Shown here one piece after another: positions 1 to 8,867 of a stretch of 40,706 nucleotides of DNA (position 1 is its first letter; each line of letters begins with the position of its first letter). The stretch lies in NCBI GenBank assembly GCA_028284635.1, contig JANQRJ010000069.1, positions 1 to 40,706 on the forward strand, in the 5' to 3' direction. The notes under the pieces were generated by a model, which saw nothing but the letters and a program-made list of their open reading frames with translations, did not search any database and was not told the DNA's origin. The stretch is from Pelagicoccus sp. GTDB lineage: Bacteria > Verrucomicrobiota > Verrucomicrobiia > Opitutales > Opitutaceae. Made by a program: the position numbers and the translations under genes.

Positions 1-2
1 AT

Positions 3-59
3 GCTCCGTCATTGCCGCGGAGCCTAAAGAGGGAACAACCGGTGCGGCAACGACGGAGC
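3..59. repeat. Inverted repeat / large hairpin
   Basis: Arms at 3-18 (GCTCCGTCATTGCCGC) and 44-59 (GCGGCAACGACGGAGC) are complementary over 16 bases with one mismatch, around a 25-base loop. It lies about 100 bases past the 3' end of the minus-strand metallopeptidase gene, with no clear T-run. It could be a distal terminator or one of the dispersed palindromic elements seen elsewhere in the window. Nothing else is visible in 1-155. Confidence 0.5.
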
Positions 60-155
60 GTTGCCCTCCAAAGGATGCTTCTCACGTTAAGTTGACGCCA
101 ATGCACTCTGCGGGATCTGCACTACTCTTTGCGACATGGCATCCGTGACACCACA

Positions 156-848
156 CTAGTCCCGCCGCCCGCTGAGAAGCATCAGGAAGTAGATCAGGTA
201 GCCGAGCGAGGAAACGAAGGCCGCCACATAGGTCCAAGCCGCCGCGTCGAGAGTCTTGTTCACCCCAACGAGCTCATCTCGATCGAGAATGCCTAGCGAA
301 ACCAGCTCCTTCTTGGCCCGGCGACTCGCGTCGAACTCCACCGGCAGCGTGATCAAATGAAACGCCGTCATCACGAGATACGCCCCCACCCCCAAATAGA
401 GGAAGACACCACCGGCAGCCCCGAAAAGCAGGAAGGGACCGAACATGACCCAAGGCATGATGCCAGCCGCTATATTGACTACTGGAATCATCGCCATACG
501 CGTCTTGAGCGCCGAATAGCCAACCGCGTGCTGCACTGCGTGACCCGCTTCGTGAGCTGCGACGCCGAGAGCAGCAAGGCTCGTCCCATTGTAGTTGAGC
601 TCGCTCAAAGCCAGACGCTTGTTGACCGGATCGTAGTGGTCGGTCAACTCGCCACGAACCTGCACGATCTCCACGTCGTGGATACCAGCCTTTTGCATGA
701 CGGCGAGAGCAGCCTCACGACCAGTTATCCTGCCACGAGAGGGGATCCTGACATACTTGCCGTAGGCAGAGCGAATCTTCGACTGGGCCCAAAAGCCCAG
801 AACGAAAGTTGGTACAATCAAAATAAGAATAGGCAGAAGCGATGACAT
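156..848 (-). CDS. Neutral zinc metallopeptidase, YugP family
   Basis: A 230-residue membrane protein of the YugP / Zn_peptidase_2 family. Residues 1-20 form an N-terminal membrane anchor. The zinc motif HEAGHAVQH lies near residue 100, with two histidines and the catalytic glutamate of an HExxH site. Two or three hydrophobic segments follow (about 120-165), and a last one lies near the C terminus (about 205-225). The length is normal for the family. The ATG at 848 is preceded by GAGGG at a good distance, which supports this start. It is transcribed alone; the next gene upstream ends about 200 bp away. The family is probably an integral-membrane protease, but its physiological substrate is not established. 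Confidence 0.88.
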   Translation of the reverse strand: MSSLLPILILIVPTFVLGFWAQSKIRSAYGKYVRIPSRGRITGREAALAVMQKAGIHDVEIVQVRGELTDHYDPVNKRLALSELNYNGTSLAALGVAAHEAGHAVQHAVGYSALKTRMAMIPVVNIAAGIMPWVMFGPFLLFGAAGGVFLYLGVGAYLVMTAFHLITLPVEFDASRRAKKELVSLGILDRDELVGVNKTLDAAAWTYVAAFVSSLGYLIYFLMLLSGRRD

Positions 849-938
849 AATTCTTTCCCTCGAAGTTGGTTTTCCGTTGCAGATAGCAACGCTCGTTCCA
901 AGTTCCCGAATGCGAAAATCGGATAAATCTAAAAACTG

Positions 939-967
939 ATTAAATATTGATATTCAACATCTTGCAA
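939..967 (-). promoter_or_regulatory. Possible sigma-70-type promoter of the metallopeptidase gene
   Basis: On the minus strand TTGCAA (962-967) and TTTAAT (939-944) are separated by 17 bases in an AT-rich stretch about 90 bases upstream of the ATG at 848. The match is 4/6 and 5/6 to the classical hexamers. This is a suggestion from spacing and composition only. Confidence 0.25.
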
Positions 968-1052
968 ATCGTATAACGAAAACGGCTTCGTAATCCGACA
1001 GCGACAGTCCGACCCACTTGAGACGGGACACGCCCACCAAGGCGAAACGGAC

Positions 1053-1718
1053 CTACTCGCTACCCTCCACCGTAATGCGGTAGGCGCAGCGGCGCCCGCC
1101 AGCGAGCAGGTGCTCGAACCGCTCGACTCGACACTCAGGGCCCAATACCGCCGAAAAGACCTGTAGCTCGCGCGAGCAGAGCCCAACGCAACTCTTGGCC
1201 GCCGTGCAAATCGGACAATGATTTTCCACTAGCGTCAGAATGCCTTCTCCGTCTTCTCCTGCCTCGGCCATATAGCCTTCCTCGGAACGCAGTTCAGCCA
1301 AGCGACGCAACTTATCGCCAACCGTCGGGCAATCAGCCAAGCGATCAGCATAGTAGGCCACCTGCTTCGAGCTGCGCTCGTCGAGCAGCTTGTCCAGAGC
1401 TTCGGCGCCGAGCACAGCATCGGCGCTTTCCAGCAAGTCCGACATCAAATCGCGATGCCTGTCCGGGAAATGGCGATCGGCAGCAGCAGTCAATGACCAG
1501 ATCTTGCTCGGACGACCCTTCCCATTGGGGCGGCTCTCGGAAACCACGTCTCCAGCCGCCTCCAACTCCTGCATATGCTGCCGGATAGCCATCGGAGAGA
1601 CACCGAAACTCTCCGCCATCGCCGAACTTGAGAGTGGCCCGTTGAGCTTCAACAGCTCAAGCAAAGCCCTCCTCGTAGCCAGATTAGCGCCTTTGTAGCT
1701 CCCGTCCTTCAGCGGCAT
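1053..1718 (-). CDS. SufR-like Fe-S transcriptional regulator
   Basis: A DeoR/ArsR-type winged-helix protein of about 221 residues. The N-terminal half holds a helix-turn-helix (residues about 15-60) in which a variable 'sense helix' is followed by a wing rich in Gly/Arg/Pro (NGKGRPSK). The C-terminal part has the cysteine pattern of SufR-type regulators: CPIC, C, C, C and a last C in CAYRI, at about residues 168, 171, 177, 181, 196 and 211. In known SufR proteins such cysteines hold a [4Fe-4S] cluster and the protein represses Fe-S assembly genes. No suf genes are in this window, so the target is unknown. The frame can also begin at a TTG three codons earlier (1727); the ATG at 1718 was chosen. 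Confidence 0.75.
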   Translation of the reverse strand: MPLKDGSYKGANLATRRALLELLKLNGPLSSSAMAESFGVSPMAIRQHMQELEAAGDVVSESRPNGKGRPSKIWSLTAAADRHFPDRHRDLMSDLLESADAVLGAEALDKLLDERSSKQVAYYADRLADCPTVGDKLRRLAELRSEEGYMAEAGEDGEGILTLVENHCPICTAAKSCVGLCSRELQVFSAVLGPECRVERFEHLLAGGRRCAYRITVEGSE

Positions 1719-1848
1719 GAGTTTCAAAAGCGTTTTCTTTCTTTAAAAAGTCGAGCCCAAACGCACTCGCAAACGTGGCTACGCCTCCAAAGCGCCCTTC
1801 TTCAACACGCTCTCGGAATTTAGCCCTTCAACTCGGAGAAAAAGAGAA

Positions 1849-1877
1849 GGAGACCCCCTCCCAACAAGGGGGCCTCC
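1849..1877. terminator. Probable bidirectional terminator hairpin
   Basis: GGAGACCCCCT (1849-1859) pairs with AGGGGGCCTCC (1867-1877) with one mismatch around a 7-base loop. An A-rich run precedes it and ACTTTTTCC follows it on the plus strand; the minus strand reads into TTCTCTTTTTC. It would end minus-strand transcription coming from the kinase operon that stops at 2093, before the SufR-like gene. Confidence 0.6.
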
Positions 1878-1970
1878 ACTTTTTCCAAGGAGCGCGGTCC
1901 AAAGTTTCAGTCATTGGATACAGAGCGCTCCTTTCCCTCCTATTCCATACACAACACACGGAAAATCTAT

Positions 1971-1992
1971 AATTCCTACAAATGTAGGAATT
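1971..1992. promoter_or_regulatory. Perfect palindrome with BlaI/CopY-like core
   Basis: Arms AATTCCTACA (1971-1980) and TGTAGGAATT (1983-1992) are exact reverse complements around AA. The centre has the form TACA-N2-TGTA, the core of BlaI/MecI/CopY-family operators, and differs at only 2 of 12 positions from the dyad in front of the blaI-like gene at 22988 (CTACAATCGTAG on its coding strand). It lies in the 374-bp gap between the SufR-like gene and the kinase operon. No gene starts close to it on either strand, so the controlled promoter is unclear. Confidence 0.5.
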
Positions 1993-2017
1993 AAGACGGA
2001 TTGGCAAGCTGTTTTTT

Positions 2018-2076
2018 CTCGAGACGCGGAGCTTTCGAAATCGGGTCGCAGCTCGAGGAGCGAAGTCTGAAGCTCC
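2018..2076. repeat. Degenerate copy of the GCGGAGCTT palindromic element
   Basis: The sequence from about 2026 (GCGGAGCTTTCGAAATCGGG, then GTCG.AGCTCGA.GAGCG) closely resembles 28341-28380. GGAGCTT (2028-2034) is mirrored by AAGCTCC (2070-2076). It lies just beyond the stop of the minus-strand kinase gene. The rest of 1719-2092 holds only the terminator and the palindrome already listed. Confidence 0.5.
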
Positions 2077-2092
2077 ACGGGACGGAATCGAC

Positions 2093-3280
2093 CTAGGCAG
2101 GCATGCTCACGGTGAAGACGGTACGACCGGGAGCGGATTCCACAGAAATTCTGCCTCCATGCGCTTCCACGATACTGCGGGTGATCGAGAGGCCTAGACC
2201 TAGGCCCTGGCCCGGAGGGCGACTGGTGAAAAACGGATCGAAAATGCGCGCCTGGAGATCCCCTGGAATGCCCGGGCCGTTGTCGCCCACCCGCATGACG
2301 AACCGAGAGCCTCCATCTCCAGGCTCCATCGTCGCAGATATCTGGATACGTCGTTCCCGATCTTCGACCTGACGCACCGCATCGATGGAGTTGCTCAGGA
2401 GATTGGCCAGCACTTGGTTGAGTTTGCCTGGATTCGCCTGGATCACGAGGTCCTCGCCGACATCCAGATCGACGGCAATATTGTACTTCAGTTCGTGGTG
2501 GAAGACCTTCAGCGTAGCCTCGATGTTTTCGCGAGCGTTGTAGGGCTTGAGCACGTCCTCGTCCACGCGAGCGTAGACACGCAAGCCGGCCACGATATCG
2601 ATGATGCGGCTAGAACCCTCCTCAAAGCCGTCAGCCAGCTCCTGGAGCGTATCGTAGTCCTCGAGGTCCAGAGAAAAGGAATCCCCTTGCGGAGGGTTCT
2701 CGCGCAGGATGCGCCGCAGCACAGAGGCGTTGGCGGAAACGAAGTTGATCGGGTTGTTGATCTCGTGGGCAACTCCGGCCGTCAGGACGCCGAGCGACGC
2801 CATCTTGCCACTGTGGACGAGTTGCGACTGGGTTGCCTTGAGTTGCTCGAGAGCCGCTTCCAGTTCGGCGTTGCGGGCTTTCAGCTCCGCTTGGGCGAAC
2901 TTGAGATTGAGGTGGGTCCTAACCCGATTGGCCACTTCCTCGAATTGGAAGGGCTTGACGATATAATCGACCGCTCCGCGCTGAAAGCCCTTCACTACAT
3001 TGCTCGTCTCGCGCTGGGCGCTCAGAAAGATGACCGGGACGTCCTTGGTGGCCTCTTCCTTCTTCAGAATCTCGCAGAGCTCGTAGCCATCCATATCAGG
3101 CATCGCCACGTCTAGTATGAACAAGTCCGGCGGATCGACGCGCGCCGCATCCAAAGCGACGAGCGGCTGGCTGAAGGGGCGAAGCTGGTAGCCCTCGTCT
3201 CCCAGCATGTCGCACAGCAGCCTGAGATTCTCAGGCGTGTCATCCACTATGAGCAAATTGCCTGAGCGCTCTTCCGTCAT
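2093..3280 (-). CDS. Response regulator-histidine kinase (REC-HK)
   Basis: A soluble 395-residue protein with an N-terminal receiver domain (about 7-122; phospho-acceptor Asp57 in LFILD), a coiled coil (about 125-155), a dimerisation domain with AHEINNP (phospho-His172) and an HATPase domain (about 265-393) with NLLSNSIDA, DNGPGIPG and GLGLGLSI boxes. It has no membrane segment and no DNA-binding domain. Such REC-HK proteins usually take phosphate on the receiver from another kinase to control their own activity. It is the last gene of a three-kinase operon: its ATG overlaps the stop of the preceding gene by 4 bp (3277-3280). Likely input comes from the two kinases upstream; the output partner is not here. 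Confidence 0.9.
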   Translation of the reverse strand: MTEERSGNLLIVDDTPENLRLLCDMLGDEGYQLRPFSQPLVALDAARVDPPDLFILDVAMPDMDGYELCEILKKEEATKDVPVIFLSAQRETSNVVKGFQRGAVDYIVKPFQFEEVANRVRTHLNLKFAQAELKARNAELEAALEQLKATQSQLVHSGKMASLGVLTAGVAHEINNPINFVSANASVLRRILRENPPQGDSFSLDLEDYDTLQELADGFEEGSSRIIDIVAGLRVYARVDEDVLKPYNARENIEATLKVFHHELKYNIAVDLDVGEDLVIQANPGKLNQVLANLLSNSIDAVRQVEDRERRIQISATMEPGDGGSRFVMRVGDNGPGIPGDLQARIFDPFFTSRPPGQGLGLGLSITRSIVEAHGGRISVESAPGRTVFTVSMPA

Positions 3281-4893
3281 TGGGCGACCGGAGAGAGAAA
3301 TTCGGCCAGCTCTTCGAAACGAAGAGGCTTGTAGATAAGACGTTCTATACCCGCCTCACGAGCATCGTCTCGCGTCGTCGAACCGAGATCGGCAGTGACT
3401 CCAACTAGTCTAGGCTGATTCTCTATATCCATGGATCGGATACGGCGAGCGAGCTCGCATCCGCTAACCCTGGGCATCAGCATGTCGAGAAATACGACAT
3501 CGTAGCTTTTCTTCTTCAACAAGGCTAGAACTTCGTCCGCCGTGGCAGCCGTATCGTTTTGGCAGGAGAGCTTTTCCAACATCGTCGCAAGCACGCGACT
3601 GTTGTTCTCGTTGTCGTCGATCACGATCGTTCTGAGACCTTCCGGAGGGCTGAATTCCGAACTCGCTTCAACCTCCTTTCGCCCGTCGATCTCAACCGGT
3701 ATTTCAAGAGTGAATACGCTGCCTTCTCCTAGCTGGCTGCTTAGCCCCATGCTTCCTTTCAGCAACGCGGCCTGCCGCTTGCACAAGGCAAGGCCAAGAC
3801 CGAGGCCTTCGAACTTGCGGGAGAGAGACTGGTCAAGCTGGGTAAAGGCCTCGAAAATCTGATCGTGATTCTCCGCTTCTATCCCTATGCCCGTGTCGGC
3901 CACGGAGAGCTTCAAGCGCAGTCCCTCGTCCACATCCAGGAGATCGGCGGTGATTCGGATTTCCCCCTTCTCCGTGAACTTGCAGGCGTTTGAGACGAGG
4001 TTGCGCATGATCTGCCGTACTATCATCCACTCGCTCATCAGTTTCGGCAGTTCCGAGCAGACTTCGCCGTTGCGGGCGAGAATGGTATCGATCTCCACTG
4101 GAGACTCTTCGCCGAGCAGGGACCGGCCGAGCATGAAAAGGTCCTTGAGCAGGATAGGTATCTCCATGGCCTCTGGGGCTTGCTCGACGGAAGTCCGCTC
4201 GACTTCGAGAAACTCGAGTATCCCGTCGATCAGGCGCAGCAGGTCGTTGCCGCATCGGTTTATGACCTCGAGATAGCTTCTGTCCTCATCGTCGCCAGCT
4301 TCCTTCAGCAGCAGATCGGAGTATCCAATTATTGGATTTAGCGGTGTGCGCAGCTCGTGGCTGATGACGGAGAGAAACTCGGATTTGACGCGATTCGCCC
4401 GGTCGAGCTTTTCGATCAGCTCTTGCCGATGCTCGACCTGCTCCTCCAACTCCTGAGCCTTGACGCGGATGGTCTCCAGCGCCTCGGTGAGATCTCGAGC
4501 GAGGTTGGCATTCGCCTCGCTGAGCTCAAGGGCCTCGAAAGCGTTTCTGAAGACCATCTTGAGTCGCCCCTCGTCCCATGGCTTGCGGAAGAAATAGTAG
4601 ATGTGCGACTGGTTGATGGCATCGATAACGGCTTCGATATCGCTGTAGCCGGTCAAGATCGTTCTGACCGTATTCGGAAATTCCTTACGGATGCGCGCAA
4701 GGAACTGCACGCCGGTCTCCCCAGGCATGCGTTGGTCGGCCACGATGAGCTTGATTCGATGCTCCTTGACCAGGTCGTAGCCGACTTTGGTGTCCAACGC
4801 TGTGTAGACCTCGAATTCGTCGCTGAATACATTCTTGAAGGCGACGAGGTTCTGCCTCTCGTCATCGATATAAAGGAGGCTTCGTTTTTTCAC
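3277..4893 (-). CDS. Hybrid histidine kinase, REC-HK-REC
   Basis: A soluble 538-residue hybrid kinase. REC1 covers about 4-120 (Asp53 in VADQRMPG) and has the RpfG-like style of motif that follows (TGYSD, FFRKPW). A long coiled coil (about 120-170) leads to HisKA with SHELRTP (His179), an HATPase domain (about 285-405; DTGIGI, GLGLGL) and REC2 (about 420-536; Asp470 in VVFLDMLMP). It begins with GTG at 4893, overlapping the stop of the upstream kinase gene by 4 bp, and its own stop overlaps the next gene by 4 bp. Translational coupling and shared architecture suggest the three proteins form one phosphorelay; there is no HTH or enzymatic output domain. Confidence 0.9.
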   Translation of the reverse strand: MKKRSLLYIDDERQNLVAFKNVFSDEFEVYTALDTKVGYDLVKEHRIKLIVADQRMPGETGVQFLARIRKEFPNTVRTILTGYSDIEAVIDAINQSHIYYFFRKPWDEGRLKMVFRNAFEALELSEANANLARDLTEALETIRVKAQELEEQVEHRQELIEKLDRANRVKSEFLSVISHELRTPLNPIIGYSDLLLKEAGDDEDRSYLEVINRCGNDLLRLIDGILEFLEVERTSVEQAPEAMEIPILLKDLFMLGRSLLGEESPVEIDTILARNGEVCSELPKLMSEWMIVRQIMRNLVSNACKFTEKGEIRITADLLDVDEGLRLKLSVADTGIGIEAENHDQIFEAFTQLDQSLSRKFEGLGLGLALCKRQAALLKGSMGLSSQLGEGSVFTLEIPVEIDGRKEVEASSEFSPPEGLRTIVIDDNENNSRVLATMLEKLSCQNDTAATADEVLALLKKKSYDVVFLDMLMPRVSGCELARRIRSMDIENQPRLVGVTADLGSTTRDDAREAGIERLIYKPLRFEELAEFLSPVAQ

Positions 4894-7800
4894 TTCTGGT
4901 CTACATTTGCGCTGTCGGGCGAAACCGTCAGCATATTGAGGATCTTACCGTAATCGAAACTCTGAGCGCAACGCCGAAGATACATAGCAGCTTCCGGCTG
5001 ATTGCAATCCAAGGAATCTATCAGCTCGCCGAGCTTCTGCACGTAGCCGCCACGACAGGCGTCGACGAACTTCAAGTAAGTCGCTTCGTCAAGTTCGATA
5101 GACTTGTCCATCCCGGTAGACGAAAGCGACTCGGCGGAGGATTCCTCCTCCAGAGACTCGCGCTCGAACGGCAGCTCGAGGAGCTCCGCCAACTTCTCCA
5201 ACAGCTCCGCTTCGCGAAAGGGTTTGCCCATGAACTCGTCCGCGCCCATGTCGAGCACGCGCTGACGCTGGTCCTTAAAGGCGCTGGCAGTAAGCACCAG
5301 GATCTTCGGATGATTCGGGCCCGAGCTGGCTCGGATCTCGCGGATGACCTCGTAGCCGTCCTTCTTCGGCATGCGAAGGTCGAGCAGTACGACGTCAGGG
5401 GAAAACTTGCTCCACACTTCCACCGCCTCCTCGCCGTCCTGGGCGAGCCGGACGAAGAATCCGCAGGCCGCTAGGAACTGCTGCATGTACTGAAGGCTGT
5501 AGAGATTGTCGTCGACGACTAGAACGCGTTTGGCCCCGGCGAGTTCCTGGTCAATGGAAACTCGATAGAGCAGCTCGTCATTGATCGTGCTCTCGCCTTT
5601 CGCGGGACGCAACGGCAGCTCAAGTGTAAAGCGGGAGCCTTTGCCAAGCTCGGAAGTCACCCGCAGGTCGCCACCCATCAGGCGGGCATATTCGCGAGCG
5701 ATCGTCAGCCCGAGACCGGAACCGCTCTTCTCGCCCTTACCGCCCGCCGCCTGCGAGAACGTCTTGAACAGCAATGGAATCTCATCTTCCGAAATACCAC
5801 ATCCCGTATCCGATATTTCGATACGAATCCGAGAGCTTTCGCCATCCTCGGAAACTCGCGATGCCGTGAAGCCTATGCTCCCCTGGTCGGTGAACTTTAC
5901 CGCATTGACGAGCAGGTTGGCCAGGACCTGGCGGAGCTTGGCCCCATCCGACTCGACGACAGCCGGAAGATCCTCCGCGTAGCTGGACTCGAAGCGTAGT
6001 CCTTTCTCTTCGCAACGACCAGCGTAAATGAAACTCAGGTCGGAAAACACGCGCTTGATATCCCAGTCGTTCCAATCGACTTCCATTCGGCCGGACTCGA
6101 TCTTCGCTATATCCAGAATGTCGTCCAGCAAGCTCAGCAAATGCTCGCCACTGCGGTTGATCAGGTGAACGTATCCCGACTGCTGCGTATTCAAAGAGCT
6201 GTCACGCTTGAGGAGTCGCGAGAAGCCCAGGATAGCGTTCATCGGTGTGCGAATCTCGTGCGACATGTTAGCCAGAAACACGCTCTTCGCATTGTTCGCC
6301 TCGCGGGCAATGCGCTCCTGTTTCTCCAACTCCTGACGCGTTCGCATGAGCGCCGTGATGTCCGTATGTACCGTGAGAAAGCGACGCACCGAGCCATCCG
6401 GCTCGAAGTGAGTGGGAATGCCGCGAGACAAGACCCAGACCCAATCCCCGCTCTTGTGCCGCATGCGCAGCGTCACTTCGAATTCATCACCCAGTTTGAC
6501 CGCCTTCCACTGCGAGAGCATCGCGGCCCGGAAGTCGTCCGGGTGAGCCAGCTTGCGAAAAGCCGAGATATCCTCTTCCAGCTCTTCCACCTTGTAGCCC
6601 AGAATGTTGTAGTACTCTTCCGAATACTTGAGAACGCCTGTGCACGGAAACCACTCCACAACGCCTCCCGCGCCCGCCTTGTTGGCCAGAAACAGACGCT
6701 CCTGGGCAGAATTCAAAGCCTTGCGAAAGCGCCAGTTGCTCCACCGCCAAAGCACGGCCAGCAAAAGCACGGCCGCCACCGCCAGCAAAGGCTTCCAAAG
6801 GCTCTCGTAGTCGAACCGCTCGCGCAGATCCACCGCTATCCAACGGTCGCGGATCTCCTTCCTCTGGGCTTCCGAGATCTGGGAAATGGCTCGATCCATG
6901 ATATCCTTGAAGACCGGCCAATCGCCATCGGAACGAACTTCGAAGGCCAAGTCGTGCGAAAAGTCGAGCGTATCGACAATCGACAAGGCAGACGCGAAAC
7001 CCGTCTGTATCAGATGGGAGCATACGGCGAGATTCCCCACGTGACCATCCACCTCTCCCCGCAGCACCTGAGCCAGGCCCTCCTGCTCCGAGACCACGAA
7101 GCGGAAGTTCGTGTCAGGATAGCGATCAGCGAAGCGCCGAGCAAACACATTGCCTGCCTCCACGCTGATCACCTCACCAGCAAGTCCGTCGAGATTGTAG
7201 CCCTTCTTCTTCGCGGAATGCACGACCAAGGCCAGCGGCACCTGCAAGTACGAGATCGTGGCATTCTCCTGCCCCGCCTCGGCGCTGCGAAGGTCGGCCA
7301 AGCCTTCGTCCACCGAACGTTGCACCGCCTGCCAATCCTCGAACAGCACGTAATCGAACTGCACCCCGATCAGCTCTTCAATCAGACGCAGAAAATCCGC
7401 CTGCATCCCATCCGGGACGCCCCGCTCGTTGCGAAACGAAATAGGCGGCCAATTCGCATCGCCGCCAAAACGGATCTGCGGATGCCGACGCAGGAAATCC
7501 AACTCCTCGGGAGTCAGTCCGATCGGCCCTTCATACACCTCCTTGCCTGAAAACCAAGGGAAGCTCAGGCGAGCGAGCTCGAAACGATCCAGCTGGGAAA
7601 ACGCTGCCGAAAAACGAAGCATCAGCTCCGAGTTGCCCTTCCTGGCCACAGCTCGGAGCGACAAGCTGAAAAACGGCTCGTCCGAGCGAGAGAATGGCTC
7701 CAGCCCCGCACGCGAAAGCCGCATCGCTTCGACCAATACCGCCTCCTCGACGAATCCAACGAAAGAATCGTCGATCATCATCTGGTTGAGCAGCTCTTCC

Positions 7801-8285
7801 GAGTCGTTGAAAACCACCCACTGCACATCCGGGTACTCAGCTCGAGCGGTAAGCGGGATAAGCGATCCAGGGAAACTGACGCCCACTTTGAGGCCATCAG
7901 CTTCGGACAGCGAACGAACAGCCCCCGCCCGGTCTCTCGAATAGAAAAAGACGTCGCTCGAGTATAGTTCCGGGCCAAACTCGTAGAGCTCAGCCCGCTC
8001 GTCGGAGTAGAATACGCCCAGAAAGACATCCACTTCGCCCGAACCCACCACGCTCGGCATATCCACCCAATCGTAAGCCACCACCTCCGCCGCCATGCCC
8101 ATCTTGGCCGCCACCTCGCGCCCGACGTCAACCAGCATCCCTCTGACCTCGCCATCCTCCTCGAAACTCAGCGGATAGTAGCCCGAGCTCACCCCAAGAC
8201 GAATACGTTCCGAACCCCAGGCAGCAGCAAACAGAGCCATCGCCAAAAGCGTCGAAAGAATAACTCTCACCGGAGCAAAACTCAC
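4890..8285 (-). CDS. BvgS-like hybrid sensor histidine kinase with two periplasmic binding domains
   Basis: 1131 residues. A signal segment (about 1-24) precedes two tandem type-3 solute-binding (PBPb) domains, about 25-250 and 260-505, then one membrane helix (about 512-532). Inside the cell there is PAS (about 545-655), HisKA with SHEIRTP (His676), HATPase (about 785-905; DTGCGIS, GSGLGL) and REC (about 920-1040; Asp969 in LLDLRMP). A C-terminal tail of about 90 residues ends in an AQSFDYGKILNML segment of the type often found after REC in hybrid kinases; it is not a recognisable Hpt. The start is GTG at 8285; a later start would cut the signal segment. It heads the three-kinase operon. The ligand is unknown; the PBPb fold commonly binds amino acids or other small solutes. 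Confidence 0.9.
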   Translation of the reverse strand: MSFAPVRVILSTLLAMALFAAAWGSERIRLGVSSGYYPLSFEEDGEVRGMLVDVGREVAAKMGMAAEVVAYDWVDMPSVVGSGEVDVFLGVFYSDERAELYEFGPELYSSDVFFYSRDRAGAVRSLSEADGLKVGVSFPGSLIPLTARAEYPDVQWVVFNDSEELLNQMMIDDSFVGFVEEAVLVEAMRLSRAGLEPFSRSDEPFFSLSLRAVARKGNSELMLRFSAAFSQLDRFELARLSFPWFSGKEVYEGPIGLTPEELDFLRRHPQIRFGGDANWPPISFRNERGVPDGMQADFLRLIEELIGVQFDYVLFEDWQAVQRSVDEGLADLRSAEAGQENATISYLQVPLALVVHSAKKKGYNLDGLAGEVISVEAGNVFARRFADRYPDTNFRFVVSEQEGLAQVLRGEVDGHVGNLAVCSHLIQTGFASALSIVDTLDFSHDLAFEVRSDGDWPVFKDIMDRAISQISEAQRKEIRDRWIAVDLRERFDYESLWKPLLAVAAVLLLAVLWRWSNWRFRKALNSAQERLFLANKAGAGGVVEWFPCTGVLKYSEEYYNILGYKVEELEEDISAFRKLAHPDDFRAAMLSQWKAVKLGDEFEVTLRMRHKSGDWVWVLSRGIPTHFEPDGSVRRFLTVHTDITALMRTRQELEKQERIAREANNAKSVFLANMSHEIRTPMNAILGFSRLLKRDSSLNTQQSGYVHLINRSGEHLLSLLDDILDIAKIESGRMEVDWNDWDIKRVFSDLSFIYAGRCEEKGLRFESSYAEDLPAVVESDGAKLRQVLANLLVNAVKFTDQGSIGFTASRVSEDGESSRIRIEISDTGCGISEDEIPLLFKTFSQAAGGKGEKSGSGLGLTIAREYARLMGGDLRVTSELGKGSRFTLELPLRPAKGESTINDELLYRVSIDQELAGAKRVLVVDDNLYSLQYMQQFLAACGFFVRLAQDGEEAVEVWSKFSPDVVLLDLRMPKKDGYEVIREIRASSGPNHPKILVLTASAFKDQRQRVLDMGADEFMGKPFREAELLEKLAELLELPFERESLEEESSAESLSSTGMDKSIELDEATYLKFVDACRGGYVQKLGELIDSLDCNQPEAAMYLRRCAQSFDYGKILNMLTVSPDSANVDQK

Positions 8286-8519
8286 TAACTAGAAACACTC
8301 ACCCCAACCAGCCCAGCAAACAAGCCAAATAAGTGATTTCCAGACGCATCCCAAAGCAATGGGAAATCCCCAACACGGCGGGCTGGCCCTACCTCGAGAC
8401 GATCTCCGGACCGAGCTCAAGGCGGATCCCTACAAGACAATCCGTCATTCCCGGATCGACAAACGCAGAGACCGCGCTAGAGTAAAAAGTCTGTAAAGCC
8501 AGCCCTGGCAGACCGAGAA

Positions 8520-8813
8520 ATGGACGACCTTCTTATCACCCGAATCTCAGATCGATCGAAGGAACGCTTCGCACGCCGCCCCAGTCAAGCGCCTCTTGGA
8601 GCGGCATTTGGCCTGCCATTGGGAGCCGCTTTCGGCTTCATCTTCGCCCAGAGCTTCGAACGAGCCCCTGAAGTAGGTCTCGCTCTGGGCATCGCTCTCG
8701 GTCTTGCTGCGAGTGGCTTGCTCGGACGCTTCATAAAGCCCAAACGCAGGACCCCTCGCCCCGAGCGCACCCTCCACTACGAAGGGTTCCCCGCCGACTC
8801 CACCGAAGACTAG
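8520..8813 (+). CDS. Small glycine-rich membrane protein, unknown
   Basis: 97 residues, not recognised. A charged N terminus (1-24) is followed by two hydrophobic helices rich in glycine and alanine, about 27-45 (GAAFGLPLGAAFGF) and 54-72 (GLALGIALGLAASGLLG), then a basic tail (FIKPKRR...). The Gly-x3-Gly spacing suggests tightly packed helices of the glycine-zipper kind. Codon use is like that of neighbouring genes. No strong ribosome site precedes the ATG. The gap 8286-8519 upstream holds nothing clear apart from a 45-codon frame at 8359-8496 that was not accepted. It is convergent with the exonuclease gene, 54 bp away. Confidence 0.55.
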   Translation: MDDLLITRISDRSKERFARRPSQAPLGAAFGLPLGAAFGFIFAQSFERAPEVGLALGIALGLAASGLLGRFIKPKRRTPRPERTLHYEGFPADSTED

Positions 8814-8867
8814 CCGAAAAGTAGCGCCGGCCGAAGCGCCGCGCCAACTCGTATCAGTCTCGCGGCG

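Noticed and set aside
1775-1972. 65-codon plus-strand frame between the SufR-like and kinase genes
   Set aside because: It runs through the terminator hairpin and into the palindrome, and its residues show no protein-like pattern.
4900-5100. Hpt domain at the C terminus of the BvgS-like kinase
   Set aside because: The tail has no HxxKG-type phospho-histidine motif; it looks like the common post-REC extension instead.
6141-7550. 469-codon plus-strand frame inside the large hybrid kinase gene
   Set aside because: It is antisense to clear PBPb, membrane and PAS domains; its His/Arg/Leu-rich composition is typical of the complement of a GC-rich gene.
8359-8496. 45-codon frame upstream of the small membrane protein gene
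   Set aside because: It starts with ATG and ends in a stop with mostly charged residues, but shows no signal, motif or ribosome site. Insufficient support.
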